Of a stretch of 64,000 nt of DNA, positions 33,562-45,006 are shown piece by piece. Under the pieces are notes generated by a model. The model was not told the DNA's origin, made no database searches, and saw nothing but the letters and a program-made list of their open reading frames with translations. The DNA lies in the NCBI GenBank assembly GCA_039881045.1, contig JAYWVB010000009.1, positions 1-64,000 on the forward strand, in the 5' to 3' direction. The stretch comes from Chaetomium olivaceum (taxonomy: Eukaryota > Ascomycota > Sordariomycetes > Sordariales > Chaetomiaceae). Each line of letters begins with the position of its first letter. Positions within the stretch are counted from its first letter, which is position 1. The position numbers were made by a program, and so were the translations under genes.

Positions 33562-36500
33562 TTAGTCTACTTCATTCTGCGGTTGTTCTGTCCCCAGACG
33601 ACCTGTGGCAATGGCGAAGCGTATCGCCGCCCTCACCGCCTGCATGTTGGGGGACCAGTGCTTGTCATCCGAGGGCAATTTTCCTCCCAGGTAGAAGGAG
33701 AGGTTGCCCCTGTGGACATCCGTACATTGCAGCATTTCCGTACGGTGTTGATCCCATTGCTTGCATCGGAAGAGGAAGTGCTCCACTGTCTCTCTTGCTT
33801 GTCCACACGCGCATTGATCTGAAGGTGCTGCTTTGATACGATGTAGGTACGTGTTGAGTTTGGCCATGCCTGTTCTAAGCTGAGCAAGTACGCCGGCCTC
33901 GCTTCGAGACAGGCTGTCGTATAATAGTCGGGTGTGCTTCCCTGGTAACGCTATATCGACTCTCTTGGAATGTCTCCCCACTTTGTCTGGCAGCGTCGTA
34001 GGTGGTGTCCGCTTTGCCCAGGCTATCCGAAGGGCCGTTGACCGCATGGCAGGATCCTGGGTCTGTGGCGTGGCTTGTCGCCGCGTTGCCTCCTTTGCTT
34101 TCGCTTTGGCTATGTTCAGGAGCTCATTTTTGGTACCCCTTTGGATCCAGACGACCGAGATCGTGTTTCCGGCCCTGCGCAAGGCACTTATCGCATCATA
34201 CGCCTGACAGAGATATTGTTGCCCTGATTGCTGGTGTGGCCGCTCCAAGGTCATCACGGCTGCCTTGTTGCTCGTGGCAAGGATGATCTTGCGGTATGCT
34301 CCTTATACCTGAGCTTGGCATCCATGACCACTCCTAGGATTTTGACGTGATCTTTCGGCCGAACCTCCTGGCCCTTGATGGTAAAGGGCTCCGAGTTAGC
34401 TTTGTACGCTTTGCGGGTAAAGTGGATGACGGCTGTTTTGTCTGCTTCAAATGTCGCTCCGCTCCTCTTTTCCCAGTCTAGTGCTTGATCGATGATTGCT
34501 TCAATCCCCTGGCGTGTGCTCTGTGCCGTCGGACCTGCGACCCAGGCGGTAAAGTCGTCGATAAAAGCTATCGCACCACCGTTGCTATCGATCTTCCGCT
34601 GGACCAGATCCGCGTTGAAAAAGAGGAACAATATAGGGGAGAGGGGCGAGCCTTGGGGCAGGCCAGCCTGTGGAGGTCCCGTCGTTCCGCAGCATGCCCG
34701 TTGACCTGGATAGAGGCCGTACGATCAGAACAGAAAGCTTCTGTCCATCGGCACAGCTCCTCCGGAATACCGCGCGCCCTCATCCTCTGCACCAGCCGTT
34801 CCTTGCAGACTCCGTTGTAGGCTCCCTTGACATCAAAGCTAATGAGGCTGACAATCTTCCGTCCTCTCCAGGCCGTGTAGATTTGCTCCTGTAGAAATAC
34901 TAGCGCCTGCTCTGCTGACCGTTGCTTCCGCCCGCCGAAGTGGCTGGTGGGCAGTAGGCCGTAGGTCTCCACGGCGTGGGACAGCCGTTCCGCGATCACC
35001 GACTCCAGCACTTTGCCCAGCGTTGCTAAGAGAGAGATTGGTCTCCACGCCTTCGCGATGGTATAGTCCTCTTTACCCGGTTTCTTGAGCGGGATGATCT
35101 TAGCATGACGCCACTGACTAGGAAGGGCCCCATCCTCTAGCGAAGTACGGAAGAGCGCCAGTACGTGGTGCTTGACCACCTGCCAGACTTCCTTCCACAC
35201 CACTGCCGGCAGAGCATCCTCTCCTGGTGCCTTCCAGGACTTCGTTGCGAACAGCTGTCGTTCGACTTCCTCCATCGTGAGGATAGGCATCGTAATGGGT
35301 GCCCTCTGTCTGTGACCTTCATCGTCGATCGTGTCAGGCAAGGCCGGGAAGAACCTTGTTAGGAGCTCTTCGGCCTGTTCCGTATGGTCGGCCGTACATG
35401 TCCCATCCGCTCTAACAAGTTGCGGGATTCTTCCAAACGTACTGTCATCTCCGGATTGTAGATACTTTGCAGCCTTCCAAATATTGTCGTTGTCCGCAAG
35501 GAATTTAGCCCAGTGTTTCTTCTTCTGTTGCCGGATGGCATCGTGATACTGTTTTGCTGCACCCTTCGCCAATTCCTCAATCTCGGCTGTAGTCCAGCCT
35601 GCCCGGCGTCCCGAGCGAGCGCGGTTCCTCCAGTGCGTGTAGATGTGACGTAGCTGCGTCAGGTCCGTAGTCCACCATCGCTTAGCGTATGGCGACGGCC
35701 GGGCTTTAGGGGTTAGGGAGTGGACCGCACCCGAGACGGCGGACATCAGGCGGTCCGTTCTTTGCTGAACCGTCCCGTTCGCCGGGGTGTCCCTTAGTGT
35801 ATCTGCAATCTTGGCTCTGATCTGCTTCCATGGCGCGTTCTTGAGAAGCAGTCGCTCGTGGTGTGCCGGCACAGGTACCTCGATATTGAAAACTGTTTCG
35901 ATCGTCCGGTGATCTGAACCGTGTTCCGTTCCATGCACACCGCACTTAATCACGGCTTCTCTCAGTTCCTCCGAGGCTAGGACCAGGTCGATAGTTGAAC
36001 TGTATCCACCTCCTTGCCATGTTATCGTGCTCCTCGGGAGTAGAGTGCTCAGAGCCAGCTCGTTCATGAGGTCGATGATGGGGTCAGCTTCCCCTTGTCT
36101 CACGGGCGAGACGTCGTCTCCCCCCCACAGCTGGTCGTGGCAGTTGAAATCACCTGTAACCACTACATCGACTGTCGTCCCTACACCCCGTTTCGTCTGT
36201 GCGACCGCTCTCCTGAGGTTCTCGCAAGCGTCCTGTAGTGCCTCAGCATCCCCACACGGTACGTAGACTGAAGCGACTAGAACCACGCGTTCCGGGAGCC
36301 GTATGATTGCTGCCGTGATGTCCGGCGAGTCCACTGCCACCTGCTCGGCTTCCACCGTTTTGTTCACCCAGAGCATGCTCCGGATAGCCCATCTACCTTC
36401 CTTCCACGTGCTCGGAACCATCTTAGTCCATTTGTGATGATGCATAGGGGTTGTCAGGAGCCGTCCTTGGATCCTCCGCGCCCGGGGTTCCTGAATGGCG

Positions 36501-36601
36501 ATAACGGCAGCACCCTGAATTGCCACGTCGTTCATCAGGCTGTCATGCACCTCCCCTTGCTTTCTGACGTTCAATTGGATGACCCGAAACGTCCTACTCA
36601 T
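33562..36601 (-). pseudogene. LINE ORF2: endonuclease-RT-(RNase H), frameshifted and deleted
   Basis: Starts at ATG 36601-36599 ([15 protein letters not shown]). The endonuclease has [36 protein letters not shown] and HGSDHRTIE. The RT has [20 protein letters not shown] and [12 protein letters not shown], then a one-base shift near 34,680 before [15 protein letters not shown], and the catalytic box AFIDD. A second shift falls near 34,255. Here the RT thumb (LRYKEHTA) is joined directly to the end of an RNase H-like region (ATSNKAAVMTL), so several hundred base pairs of thumb and early RNase H are missing. The C-terminus has CACGQARETVEHFLFRC, the zinc motif shared by fungal Tad/CgT1-like LINEs. 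Confidence 0.85.
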
Positions 36602-37902
36602 GTCGAGATGGATAGAGCTTCCGGCAATTCTTGCTGAACGATTCGTGGGGTCCTCCACACAGAGCGCACTTTGGCATAAACGCTGAGCACTCGCTATGAC
36701 GGTGGCCCTCGTTGGCGCACATTCCACACACTTGAGGGTTCCTGCACTGAAAAGCTTTGTGGCCGATCTGCTGGCAGTTGTAGCACTGGTCCAGCCGCGT
36801 CCGACGTTCGAAGGCCCCCGTGTATCCCGATTCGCCTCTTGCGTGGAAGAAGCCCTCGCTGATGAGCCTTCTAGCGTCCCCAGCTTTGGTCACATATACC
36901 ACCATCGATCCATACGCTTTCGCAGTATCCTTCCGGCTTAACCAAGCCAACTTGGCGATTTGTACATCGTTTTCTCGGCCCAGGGTTTCCGCCGCTCCCG
37001 GGACGACCTTGCCTTCGGGATCGAGAACAGCGGTACGGTTGACGTTGTCAACTTTGACTGGGTACAGCTGATCCCGTAGGACCTGTGCACCCGGCGCCTT
37101 CTTCGCTTCGATGATGTCCTTGATCTTCTTTACTTCCGCTTCGTTCCTACCAATGATCCTAAGGCGGTTGCTGTTTCCTCTATCTCTGGTGACGGCAAGA
37201 CAACGCCACTTGGATTGGTCTCCCGGCGCTCGCATCTCTTTCTCGATGAGCTTGCGAACGGCCACCGGCGTAGCCTCTTCGATGTGTTCCTCCGGTACCC
37301 TAGTCATGTCTACTGTACAGAACACTGGCTCTGGCGTCGTCGTCGGGCTTCCGGAGGATGCTAGACTAGGAACGCTGGTAGGAGGTGTACGTCGGGCGAC
37401 ATCCGCGTATGCAGGCCGAGTCGAAGGGGCCTCTTGAGCTTCGTTCATGGCGTGCAGCTGCAGTCTAGTGTCCTCGAGCTCGCGGCGGGCTTGAGTAAGC
37501 TGCTCTCGCGCTTGCGACAGTTCTTCCGTCAATTGGGCCGTCATTCTGGTCATTTCTTTTGTCATGTGATCCCTCAACTTTTCGAATTGACGCTGGAATT
37601 CTCTTTTGATCATGTCCAATTTGTTGTCAAGTTGCAGTCCGCAGATTGCTCATGGTCCTGGATTCCCTCTCCTACACTCTTGGCCGCTGCGGCCCGATTT
37701 GCACGATTTTGTGACTTCTCAGCATTCTTTCGCTACTATTTCCTTCTTCCCAATCCATATCATCTTGTTTCTGCATTGATTCCATCGCCCTCGTCGTTTT
37801 CACCCTCTTGCGTTGGGGGCGGCGATATCCCACTCCTGGGGACGCCGAACCGCCTCTCATGACGTCGATGGCGTCTGGAGCGCCGCGCGCCGCACCAGGC
37901 AT
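36594..37902 (-). pseudogene. LINE ORF1 (Gag-like) with three CCHC knuckles, frameshifted
   Basis: The C-terminal 340 residues are open (36594-37619): a coiled coil (QFEKLRDHMTKEMTRM...), a central region, then zinc knuckles [28 protein letters not shown] and [15 protein letters not shown]. The N-terminal part (MPGAARGAPDAIDVMRGG..., 37902-37672) is in another frame and ends in a stop, so one shift is needed near 37,670. Family role: nucleic-acid chaperone binding LINE RNA. Its stop overlaps the ORF2 start in ATGAGTAG. Confidence 0.78.
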
Positions 37903-38059
37903 CTGGAAAAAGACAAATCTTCCACCAGCTGACTCAAAGGTCGTAAAGAAGATCGATATCGAGAATCACCAGTAAAAGGATATAGTCCCCACGGAGCAAC
38001 AAAGATCTTTCTCCTCGGCTTTTATCCTTTGAACAACAACCAAGACCAGAAGCTGTTGT

Positions 38060-38945
38060 CGTTGTCGGAATGGCCGGGGGCGTATAATATGGTATGAATA
38101 ACGTTGTTTAGTATATATTATATTTGGAAATGATGAGTATTTAAGTACTTTCCCGAGTTTTACATCTGTTAAAGAATAGTATTGGGGCTCTATTTAATAC
38201 TAAGTACTTTGTACATTCTACTTATACTAGCCTAGACTATTTGTTAAATAGGGTATAGACTAGGTATAGTATCATTTGGAGATAATGCTTTGTCGAAAAT
38301 AGTGTATCGCGTAAAATAGTATATTATCCTATACTTTTAGATCTAGATACCTTCTAGATAAGAAATACCCTTAGCTGGCATTAATTCCCCTCTCGTTAAA
38401 AGGGATCGGATCTATTCCCCTATATAAGGGTCTACTAAGGGGTTAGATAATAGAAATAGCCTAAATAAAGTAGCTCTTTAGAAAGAGATAACTATAATAC
38501 TAGATCCTCTAGTTAAATACCCTAGTTAGGTTATCCTATAAGTTAATATTAGGATTCTATTAAAAGGTCTAAATAAAAATACTATAAAAATATCCTAGCT
38601 TATAATTAAAAGTAAGTTTAGTAATTTATCTATATTTATAAAAGGAATACGAGCTTAACTAAATAAAGAAGGATTATAAAATAGAAGTTTTTATTAGGAA
38701 AGTTTAACTCTTAATTCTCTTTATATATTACTCTAATTATAAGTGATTTATTAAGTAAGGTTTAAATTAATTTATATAACTTTATTAAAACTCTCTGGAC
38801 TATTAGTATTAAGGTTATAGAAAAGGAGCTCCCTCTATAAATCTAGTAGATAAAGTATAATGCTACAGATTAAGACCTTAATCTTTAATAGACCCTTTAT
38901 TACTAGCTAAGGAGAAAAAGATCCTAGAATTTAAAATCTTCTATA
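38060..38945. other. AT-rich, TpA-rich RIP-like desert
   Basis: About 0.9 kb of strongly AT-biased sequence full of TA dinucleotides and stop codons in all frames. It has the look of an old repeat destroyed by RIP. I cannot identify the parent element. Confidence 0.7.
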
Positions 38946-39037
38946 ACATATATTATAAGCAAGCCGAACAGTCTCCACCACAACGCGTCCCCTGCAATCT
39001 CAACGCTACATCTTCCTCCACAACTCTACAACGCAAT

Positions 39038-40764
39038 ATGTCCCCTCCTTCAAAGGAAGAGAGGGTGATCTTAGCCCTTCAAGCGCTCCAAAATGACAAG
39101 AAGATAAGCCTTAGGGCTGCAGCTAAGCTCTACGATGTCCCGGTATCAACACTCCACGGCCGACGCGCTGGTCAGCGTGCACGACGCGATTTGCCAGCGA
39201 ACTCGCGCAAGCTTACGGATCTCGAAGAGCAGACGATTGTTCAATATATCCTTGACCTCTCTGCGCGAGCTTTCTCGCCTAGGCTACGTGGTGTAGAAGA
39301 TATGGCCAACCAACTACTACGCGTACGCGACGCACCCCCTGTCGGCAAGCTCTGGGCCCACAACTTTGTCAAACGCTACGAACAGCTCAAGATGCGTCGT
39401 GTACGTAGATACAACTACCAGAGGGCTAAGTGCGAGGATCCAAAGATCATCGGCGACTGGTTTACGCTTGTGCGGAATATGATAGCTAAGTACGGTATCC
39501 TGGATGACGATATCTACAACTTCGATGAGACCGGGTTCATGATGGGCATCATCTCTACGGGCATGGTAGTCACAACCTCGGATGGCTTTGGCAGGGCAAA
39601 GCTAGCCCAGCCTGGCAACCGCGAATGGGCGACTGTAATTCAGGGAGTTAATGCCCTTGGTTGGGCGATCCCTCCGTTCATCATCTTGGCCGCGCAATAT
39701 CACCTTGCCAACTGGTACCGGGAGTGCGGCCTACCCCTCGACTGGCGTATTGCAACTACCCACAATGGCTGGACTACCGATGCAGTTGGCCTAGATTGGA
39801 TCAAGCATTTCGATCACCATACGGCGCCTCGGACAAAGGGCACGCACCGGTTGTTGATTCTCGACGGTCACGAAAGCCACCACTCCACCGAGTTCGAGCA
39901 GTACGGCAAGTAGAACAATATCATCACACTCTGCATGCCTGCACACTCTTCCCTGCATGCCTGCACACTCTTCCCTGCATGCCTGCACACTCTTCCCATA
40001 AGTGCCAGCCACTTGATGTTGGCTGCTTTGGGCCACTGAAGCAGGCGTATGGTCGCCAGGTTGAGGAGTTCATGCGCGCGCATGTCAACCACATCAGCAA
40101 GCTCGAGTTCCTTTGCGCTTTCCGCGACGCCTTCTTTGCTTCTATCACAGAGAAGAATTTCCAGGGTGGCTTTGCGGGGGCTGGCCTTATTCCGTACAAC
40201 CCAGAGAGGGTGCTCTCCAGGCTGGATGTCAAGCTTTATACACCATCGCCCCCAAACTCGCGGCCTAGTACTGCCGGCACTGTCAAACCCTGGGCTTCCA
40301 AGACACCGCACAACCCCAAAGAAGCCGACTCGCAGTCAAAGCTTATCAGGACTCGTATTGCCAACCATCAAGGTAGCTCCCCAGCTTCGATGTTGGCCGC
40401 CGTTGACCAGCTTACCAAAGGGACAATGGCTGTAATGCACCAGGTAGCCCTTCTTGAGTCAGAGGTGTCTTCGCTCCGCAAGGCCAACGAGGCACTAAGC
40501 AAGCGGCGGAGGGCCAAACGGACACGTGTACAGCCTGGAGGGTCACTTACTGTGCAAGAGGCACAGGGTCTTGCGGACCAGAAGGCTGTAGGTGGGAGGA
40601 CAGGAGAAGATATACAGCCAGATGGTAGTAGTGCAGGGGGGGGTCAGAAGAAGGTTCGGCGCTGTGGGGTATGCGGCAAGCCCGGCCATAATGTGCGTAC
40701 CTGCCAGGAGGCTGGGGAAGCCTCTGATTTGGCTTCTTCTGATGTAATTGTAGTCATTTCCTAG
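39038..40764 (+). pseudogene. pogo-like DDE transposase with CCHC knuckle, disrupted
   Basis: The N-terminal HTH/CENP-B type DNA-binding half (MSPPSKEERVILALQALQ..., RRYNYQRAKCEDP) is followed by DDE block 1 NFDETGFMMG and block 2 LILDGHESHHS. A TAG stop replaces a Lys/Glu-type codon at 39911-39913. Just downstream a 22-bp segment is present three times (39932-39997), shifting the frame. Block 3 (QPLDVGCFGPLKQAYG) continues in the new frame, with a tail ending in CGVCGKPGHNVRTC, a zinc knuckle. Two separate lesions make the copy non-autonomous. Confidence 0.9.
39932..39997 (+). repeat. Perfect 22-bp triplication inside the transposase
   Basis: Three exact 22-bp copies (39932-39953, 39954-39975, 39976-39997), beginning TGCATGCC. 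Related transposases here have a single copy at the matching place (CMPxHSSH before QPLDVG), so two extra copies (+44 bp) were gained and break the frame. Confidence 0.93.
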
Positions 40765-40853
40765 CGTTGTTGTGTGGTAATTGGGGATAGTGTTGGTAGA
40801 GCGGTGGAAAGTGTTCGGCTCGCTTATATGTTCGGCTCGCTTATAATATACGT

Positions 40854-41176
40854 TATCTATAAGTTGAGGTAATATTATAATAGATTATATTTATAAGTCG
40901 TTCTACTAACTATAACTCCTTATAGGGGAGGAATTAGCTCTATTTAGTAAGTTTATCTACTATTATAAGGATATTATTATATTCTACTCCTATTACTATA
41001 TTTTTAGAGGCTAGTAGTTTAATAATAAAGTTTATTATTAAACTCTATAGTTATTCTATAACCAATAATAGCTATAATAATCTATATAGTTTATATTATC
41101 TTAGTTTATTCTATCTATAGAGGCTATACTCTACTAAGACTACTTCTATTATCTATTTAATTCTTAGGAAGTTATA
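40854..41176. other. AT-rich RIP-like desert
   Basis: TpA-rich sequence between two DNA transposons, stop codons in all frames, no recognisable parent. Confidence 0.65.
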
Positions 41177-41283
41177 ACGTACTTGCATAACGAGTGGCCC
41201 ACCATAACGAGTGGGCCACCTTTCCCGGACCTCAACCACCTCGTGTAAGTCAATTCAGCCACAACAACTCAAATCAATTGAAA

Positions 41284-43980
41284 CTACTCGGTATCACCAT
41301 CTTCAGATGTCTCGCAAACTACTTGACATGTTCGTGCATTGTGGCCGGGCTTCTTGCAGTTGCTGCAGAGCCGAATGCGTGGCCCACCCACTGTTATATT
41401 ATTATTATTTCCTACACCGATATGCCCTTAGGCGCGCCGGTCCCTCTACTGCTATTATACAAAGGAAACCGTGCCGTATAGGCCGGATGAAAACCTCTGC
41501 CTACCACTCACAGCCTACAGCTTCTGAATCCACCATACTACAAAAGAAAGGAGGCCCTTTGCCGGCCTCCGGGCCCTCTAGCCCTCTCCATTCACCGTTT
41601 CTAGTTCTAACCGCCTGGCTAGACTATACTCCGGTAGCCGGCCAGAGTCCATCAGCCAGCTAAGGATCCTCCTAACAAGCCTAACACTTTGGGCCCCTAC
41701 CCCCGTAAAACGGTCTGTAGGTCCCGCTGTGACCGAACCTCCCGATGGTCCCACGGCCTCTGCAACGGTGGGTCGGGGCACCAAACCACTAGGTGCTCCA
41801 CTGTTTCCCTCCCCTCCCCGCATGCGCAATAGGGAGTATAGACCTCTGGAACCTTAACCCTGAAAAGGTAGTCCCGAAGGCCTATATCCCCTATGCGTGC
41901 CTGGGAAAGTAGGGAACTCTGGGCCTTTGTTAGGCCCTCGTGCTTCTCTAGGGCCCTGTTGGTAAAAAGGAGAGCTGGGGGGTCCTTATCGGCTATCCTG
42001 TCGGCTGGGCCCTGTTGGCCCTGCCGGTTCCGTTCCCACCGGGCCTGCCAGGCTAGTTCCACTACCTCTTTTGTGTTTGACCCTCTTTTGCTATTACCCC
42101 CAATCTTCCACCTCTGGGTGGCCCACTGGGCTACTGTTGTGGCGGCTGCTTCAGTGGTTGTAGGGCTTTGTGGGCCCTGTCGAGGCCTCGGGCCTCGAGC
42201 TCTTCCCCTCTTCTTGAACCTCTTATAGACTTTGTTGCATGCTTCGGTTATTAGGTGGCCTGTAGAAGTTCGTTCCGCCCCTGGCCCAGCCCCTGACTGC
42301 AGGACCTGTTTTTGTAGCCGGCTCTCGAAGTCGGCTAGTCGTTTGTTGAGGTATAGGTCTAGTGGTGGCACCCAAGCCTCTGTTTCCAGACATCGGATAG
42401 GGGTTGATTGGTAGGCCCCTACTACCACCCACTGTTATACAACCACTACTCCCAGACGTTTCCTCGCAGTCCTTATCACCAAGTCCCCGATCAGCCATCA
42501 AACCCTTTGCCTCTTTTAAACTAAGTGATTCTCCTTCCTGCAGACGCGTTTTCTTTGTCCTACGGCGCTTGCTTAGTCGCTCATTTGCTGTACGAAGTTC
42601 CTGGGCCTCAGCTCGGAGCAACACCATTTCATGTGCCAACTTTGAGATGCTCTTGGCCTGCAAGTCGATGATGTCGAAAATGTGAGTCGGAGAGCTACCT
42701 TGATGGTTCTCGATCTTCCGCTTGAGAGTGATGGAGCTCTTGGTCGCGTCGTACGCATTGGATGGGGTCTTCAGGGCCCAAGTCGAGGCTGTTCCGGGAC
42801 GCGAGTTTGGAGGAGATGGGGTAAGTGGCTTAGGGTCGAGGCAAGAAACTACCAATTCAGGGTCAAAAGGAACAAGGCCAGTTGCTCTAAAGCCCGCTCG
42901 TATGTTGTTCGCTGTGATTGAAGCGTGAAATGCCTCGACAAACGCGTCGAAGAAGTCCTCCTTCGTAATGTGGGTGATCTGCATCCGCATCATCTGCTCA
43001 ATCCGCTTGCCGTACGAGGCCTTGAGCGGACTAAAACACCCAACATCAAGAGGCTGGAGAAAGTGGGAAGAATGGGGAGGCATGCAAAGTGTAACAATGT
43101 TGTTGGCCTTGCAGAAATCTTCGAAGTCGACCGAGTGGTGGCTTTCGTGGCCGTCAAGGATGAGCAGTCGATGTACCCCTCTCGTACGGCGTTTGGTAGC
43201 CTGGTCGAAATGTTTTAGCCAATCGACGCCAATCTCATTTGTTGTCCAGCCATTTTCGCTTGTGTGGACTCTCCATTCGGGCTGGAATCGGCTGTCCTGG
43301 TACCAGGGGAGGAGGTGGTTTTTCCTCTTGACGACAAAGTACGGCGGCACGACCCAGCCATCCGCACACACAGCTTGGATCACCGTAACCCACTCCCGAT
43401 TGCCAGGCTGCTTTGTGCGCGGCCTCCCACGGCGCTCGGAGCTCGTCACGACCTTTGCACTCGAAAGCATGCCCATCTGGAACCCAGTCTCGTCGAAGTT
43501 GTAGATATCCCCCTCTTGGATCGCGTATTTGTCGATTACGTTGCGTACGAGCCGAAACCACGCGTTTACCACGTCGGGATCTTCGCATTGGGCCCTCTGA
43601 TAATCGATTTGACGTCGGAAACGCGTTGTAACCTTGGAATGTCGCTTTACGAAACCGTTTGCCCATCGGGGTCCGACGGGCGACGCGCCGCGTGCGGCCC
43701 GAAGGCGATCGGCCATTTCTCGAAGGTCGGAGAGCTGGGGCTGAAATCCTCGCGCATCAAGGTCGAGTACCCTCTCAAGAAGGACTTGTTCCTCCAAGTC
43801 GGTCAATTTTCGAAGGTTAGCTGGTATTTCGGGTCGTGGTTGCTTTCCAGCGCGTCGGTGTCGCAGTGAGCTTCGTGGAATCTCGTAAATCGTAGCAGCC
43901 TTCCGTACGGAAAGTTTAGAGTCTTTTTTAAGAGCTTCAAGCGCAAGGATTATACGACTCTCTTTTGGAAGAGGTTCCAT
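41284..43980 (-). pseudogene. pogo-like DDE transposase, copy A, interrupted by LINE near its C-terminus
   Basis: Starts at ATG 43980-43978 (MEPLPKESRIILALEALKKD). Intact from the DNA-binding domain through DETGF (first D), LDGHESHHS (second D) and PHSSHFLQPLDVGCF (third D). The reading frame enters the inserted LINE at about 42,439, just after CITVGG. The zinc-knuckle coding remainder lies on the far side (41,284-41,398) and ends in a TAG stop. About 550 aa before disruption; very similar to copy B. Confidence 0.9.
41399..42424 (-). mobile_element. 5'-truncated LINE fragment (CgT1/Tad-like) nested in transposon copy A
   Basis: 1,026-bp insertion flanked by a perfect 15-bp target duplication (41384-41398 and 42425-42439, CCACCCACTGTTATA). 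It holds the C-terminal part of the LINE protein (GHLITEACNKVYKRF, LTKAQSSLLSQARIGDIGLR, zinc motif CACGEGRETVEHLVVWC) with a frame break near 41,700. The 3' end GGCATATCGGTGTAGGAAA plus an (AAT)n tail points towards the left. Confidence 0.93.
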
Positions 43981-44078
43981 TTTGCATTGTGAAGGAAATT
44001 CGTGATGAAGTTGGGAGGTTGCAAAAGGAAGAAAAGTGGCCCACTCGTTATGGTGGGCCACTCGTTATGCAAGTACGT

Positions 44079-44507
44079 TAATTCCATTTAACTTTTATAA
44101 TTATCTTACTAATTCCTATATATCCTCTAAGTTTCGATTTATAGATCTTTCGAATAAGCTCTTTTTAGTTACTAGACCTAATATAGGCCTTATTATAGTA
44201 CTAGAGTTTCGTTCCTTTAAGTTATAATCCTATAATCTTAGATTATACCCCTTCTCACTATATATCGTATTCGTTATCCGTAATAGTTCCTTAGAAATCT
44301 CGTTTTAAATATTATTTTCTAAATACTATATGGTATTCTATAAATAGTTATAGAAGCGTAGCTTTAGGATCTTCCAACTATTACTAAAGGGCTATAATCT
44401 TATAGTCTTTAGTTAGTTAGGAAGTATACTATAGTAATCTATCTACCTCTTAATATAGTAATAGTAGTAAAGCTTTAGATAATTATTATTATAGTAATCT
44501 ACTCTTC
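44079..44507. other. AT-rich RIP-like sequence
   Basis: TpA-rich, no coding frame. From about 44,140 it is part of the left arm of the large inverted repeat. Confidence 0.65.
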
Positions 44508-44522
44508 TATTTAAGGTATCTA

Positions 44523-45006
44523 GGGGAGTGGTGTAAATGGAGTGTGTTGCACCTGGAAGCCACAAGGCTGTCGGTTCGAATCCGGCCTCCCTCACCCTCT
44601 TTCCAGTTGTTTTCAGGATTGGTCCCCTGAAATTCCGGAAAGAGTCACACTAACCAGAAGGAAACCCCGAGGAATAGTCGTCGTCTCGGAGACACAGGGA
44701 CTGGGCCCCCTAGCGTCGCACACCGATCGGCAAAAACCTGTGCAGCTCACTGCAGGACAAAAACCCTGAGCCGTGGGAGCTGGGGACCCTGACGGGAAAA
44801 ACAAGACCCGGGGCAGAAGCAGAACTGCCTAGCAAAATACTGCCAGGGAGCCCCCCTGGAAGAAAACTGAAGCGAGAGGGAGACGGAAGGGGGAAGGAGA
44901 AGGAAGAATTGATGCCGGCCCTTGGACACGGTTTCCTATGTAACCAAAAATCCGTAGAAGTTCCGGCGCGCCCTGGGGCATAGCGGTGTAGGAAAAAAAT
45001 AAATAG
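44523..45006 (+). mobile_element. tRNA-headed SINE-like element with LINE-like 3' end
   Basis: 484-bp body flanked by a perfect 15-bp duplication TATTTAAGGTATCTA (44508-44522 and 45007-45021). The 5' head is tRNA-like: A-box-like TGGTGTAAATGG (44529-44540), consensus B box GGTTCGAATCC (44573-44583), a 5-bp T stem (GTCGG/CCGGC) and an acceptor-like GGGGAG/CTCCCT pairing. The body is unrelated sequence. The last 42 nt before the A-rich end (44954-44995) match the 3' end of the neighbouring LINE (49069-49110) at 37 of 42 positions. No open frame. These are the hallmarks of a SINE mobilised by a stringent-type LINE. Confidence 0.82.

Larger units (their letters stand above)
33258..38000 (-). mobile_element. 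Tad-type non-LTR retrotransposon (LINE), internally deleted
   Basis: Minus-strand element with a 5' leader (about 37,905-38,000), ORF1 with three zinc knuckles, and ORF2 with AP-endonuclease, reverse transcriptase, the end of an RNase H domain and a C-terminal CCHC-like motif. The 3' end is next to an AC microsatellite. The 5' limit is approximate; no target-site duplication could be identified. GC content is normal, so it has not been heavily hit by RIP, but it carries several frameshifts and an internal deletion and should be inactive. Confidence 0.85.
38946..40853 (+). mobile_element. pogo/Fot1-like DNA transposon (element 1)
   Basis: 1,908 bp flanked by TA on both sides (38944-38945 and 40854-40855), the target duplication of Tc1/mariner/pogo elements. 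The inverted ends share ATTATAAGC(A/G)AGCCGAACA; the outermost bases read ACAT at the left and ACGT on the complement of the right end. A 17-bp motif ATAAGCGAGCCGAACAT is present once at the left and twice at the right. It encodes one transposase, now broken. Confidence 0.9.
41177..44078 (-). mobile_element. pogo/Fot1-like DNA transposon (copy A), split by a LINE fragment
   Basis: TIRs begin ACGTACTTGCATAACGAG at both ends, flanked by TA (41175-41176, 44079-44080). Each TIR has a tandem pair of the 17-bp motif CATAACGAGTGG(C/G)CCAC. Without the nested 1,026-bp LINE fragment plus its 15-bp duplication the element would be about 1.86 kb, matching copy B (1,878 bp). Confidence 0.93.

Noticed and set aside
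43264..43869. 201-codon plus-strand frame across copy A (and its twin at 53866-54480)
   Set aside because: Antisense shadow of the transposase DDE region, repeated because the transposons are copies.
42223..44061. 612-codon frame as an extended transposase starting in the TIR
   Set aside because: The upstream start is GTG inside the terminal repeat and the C-terminal end is antisense LINE; the natural start is ATG at 43980.
44523..44595. Functional tRNA gene
   Set aside because: B box and T arm are good, but the D and anticodon arms do not fold properly and the sequence continues into a 484-bp repeated element with target duplications.
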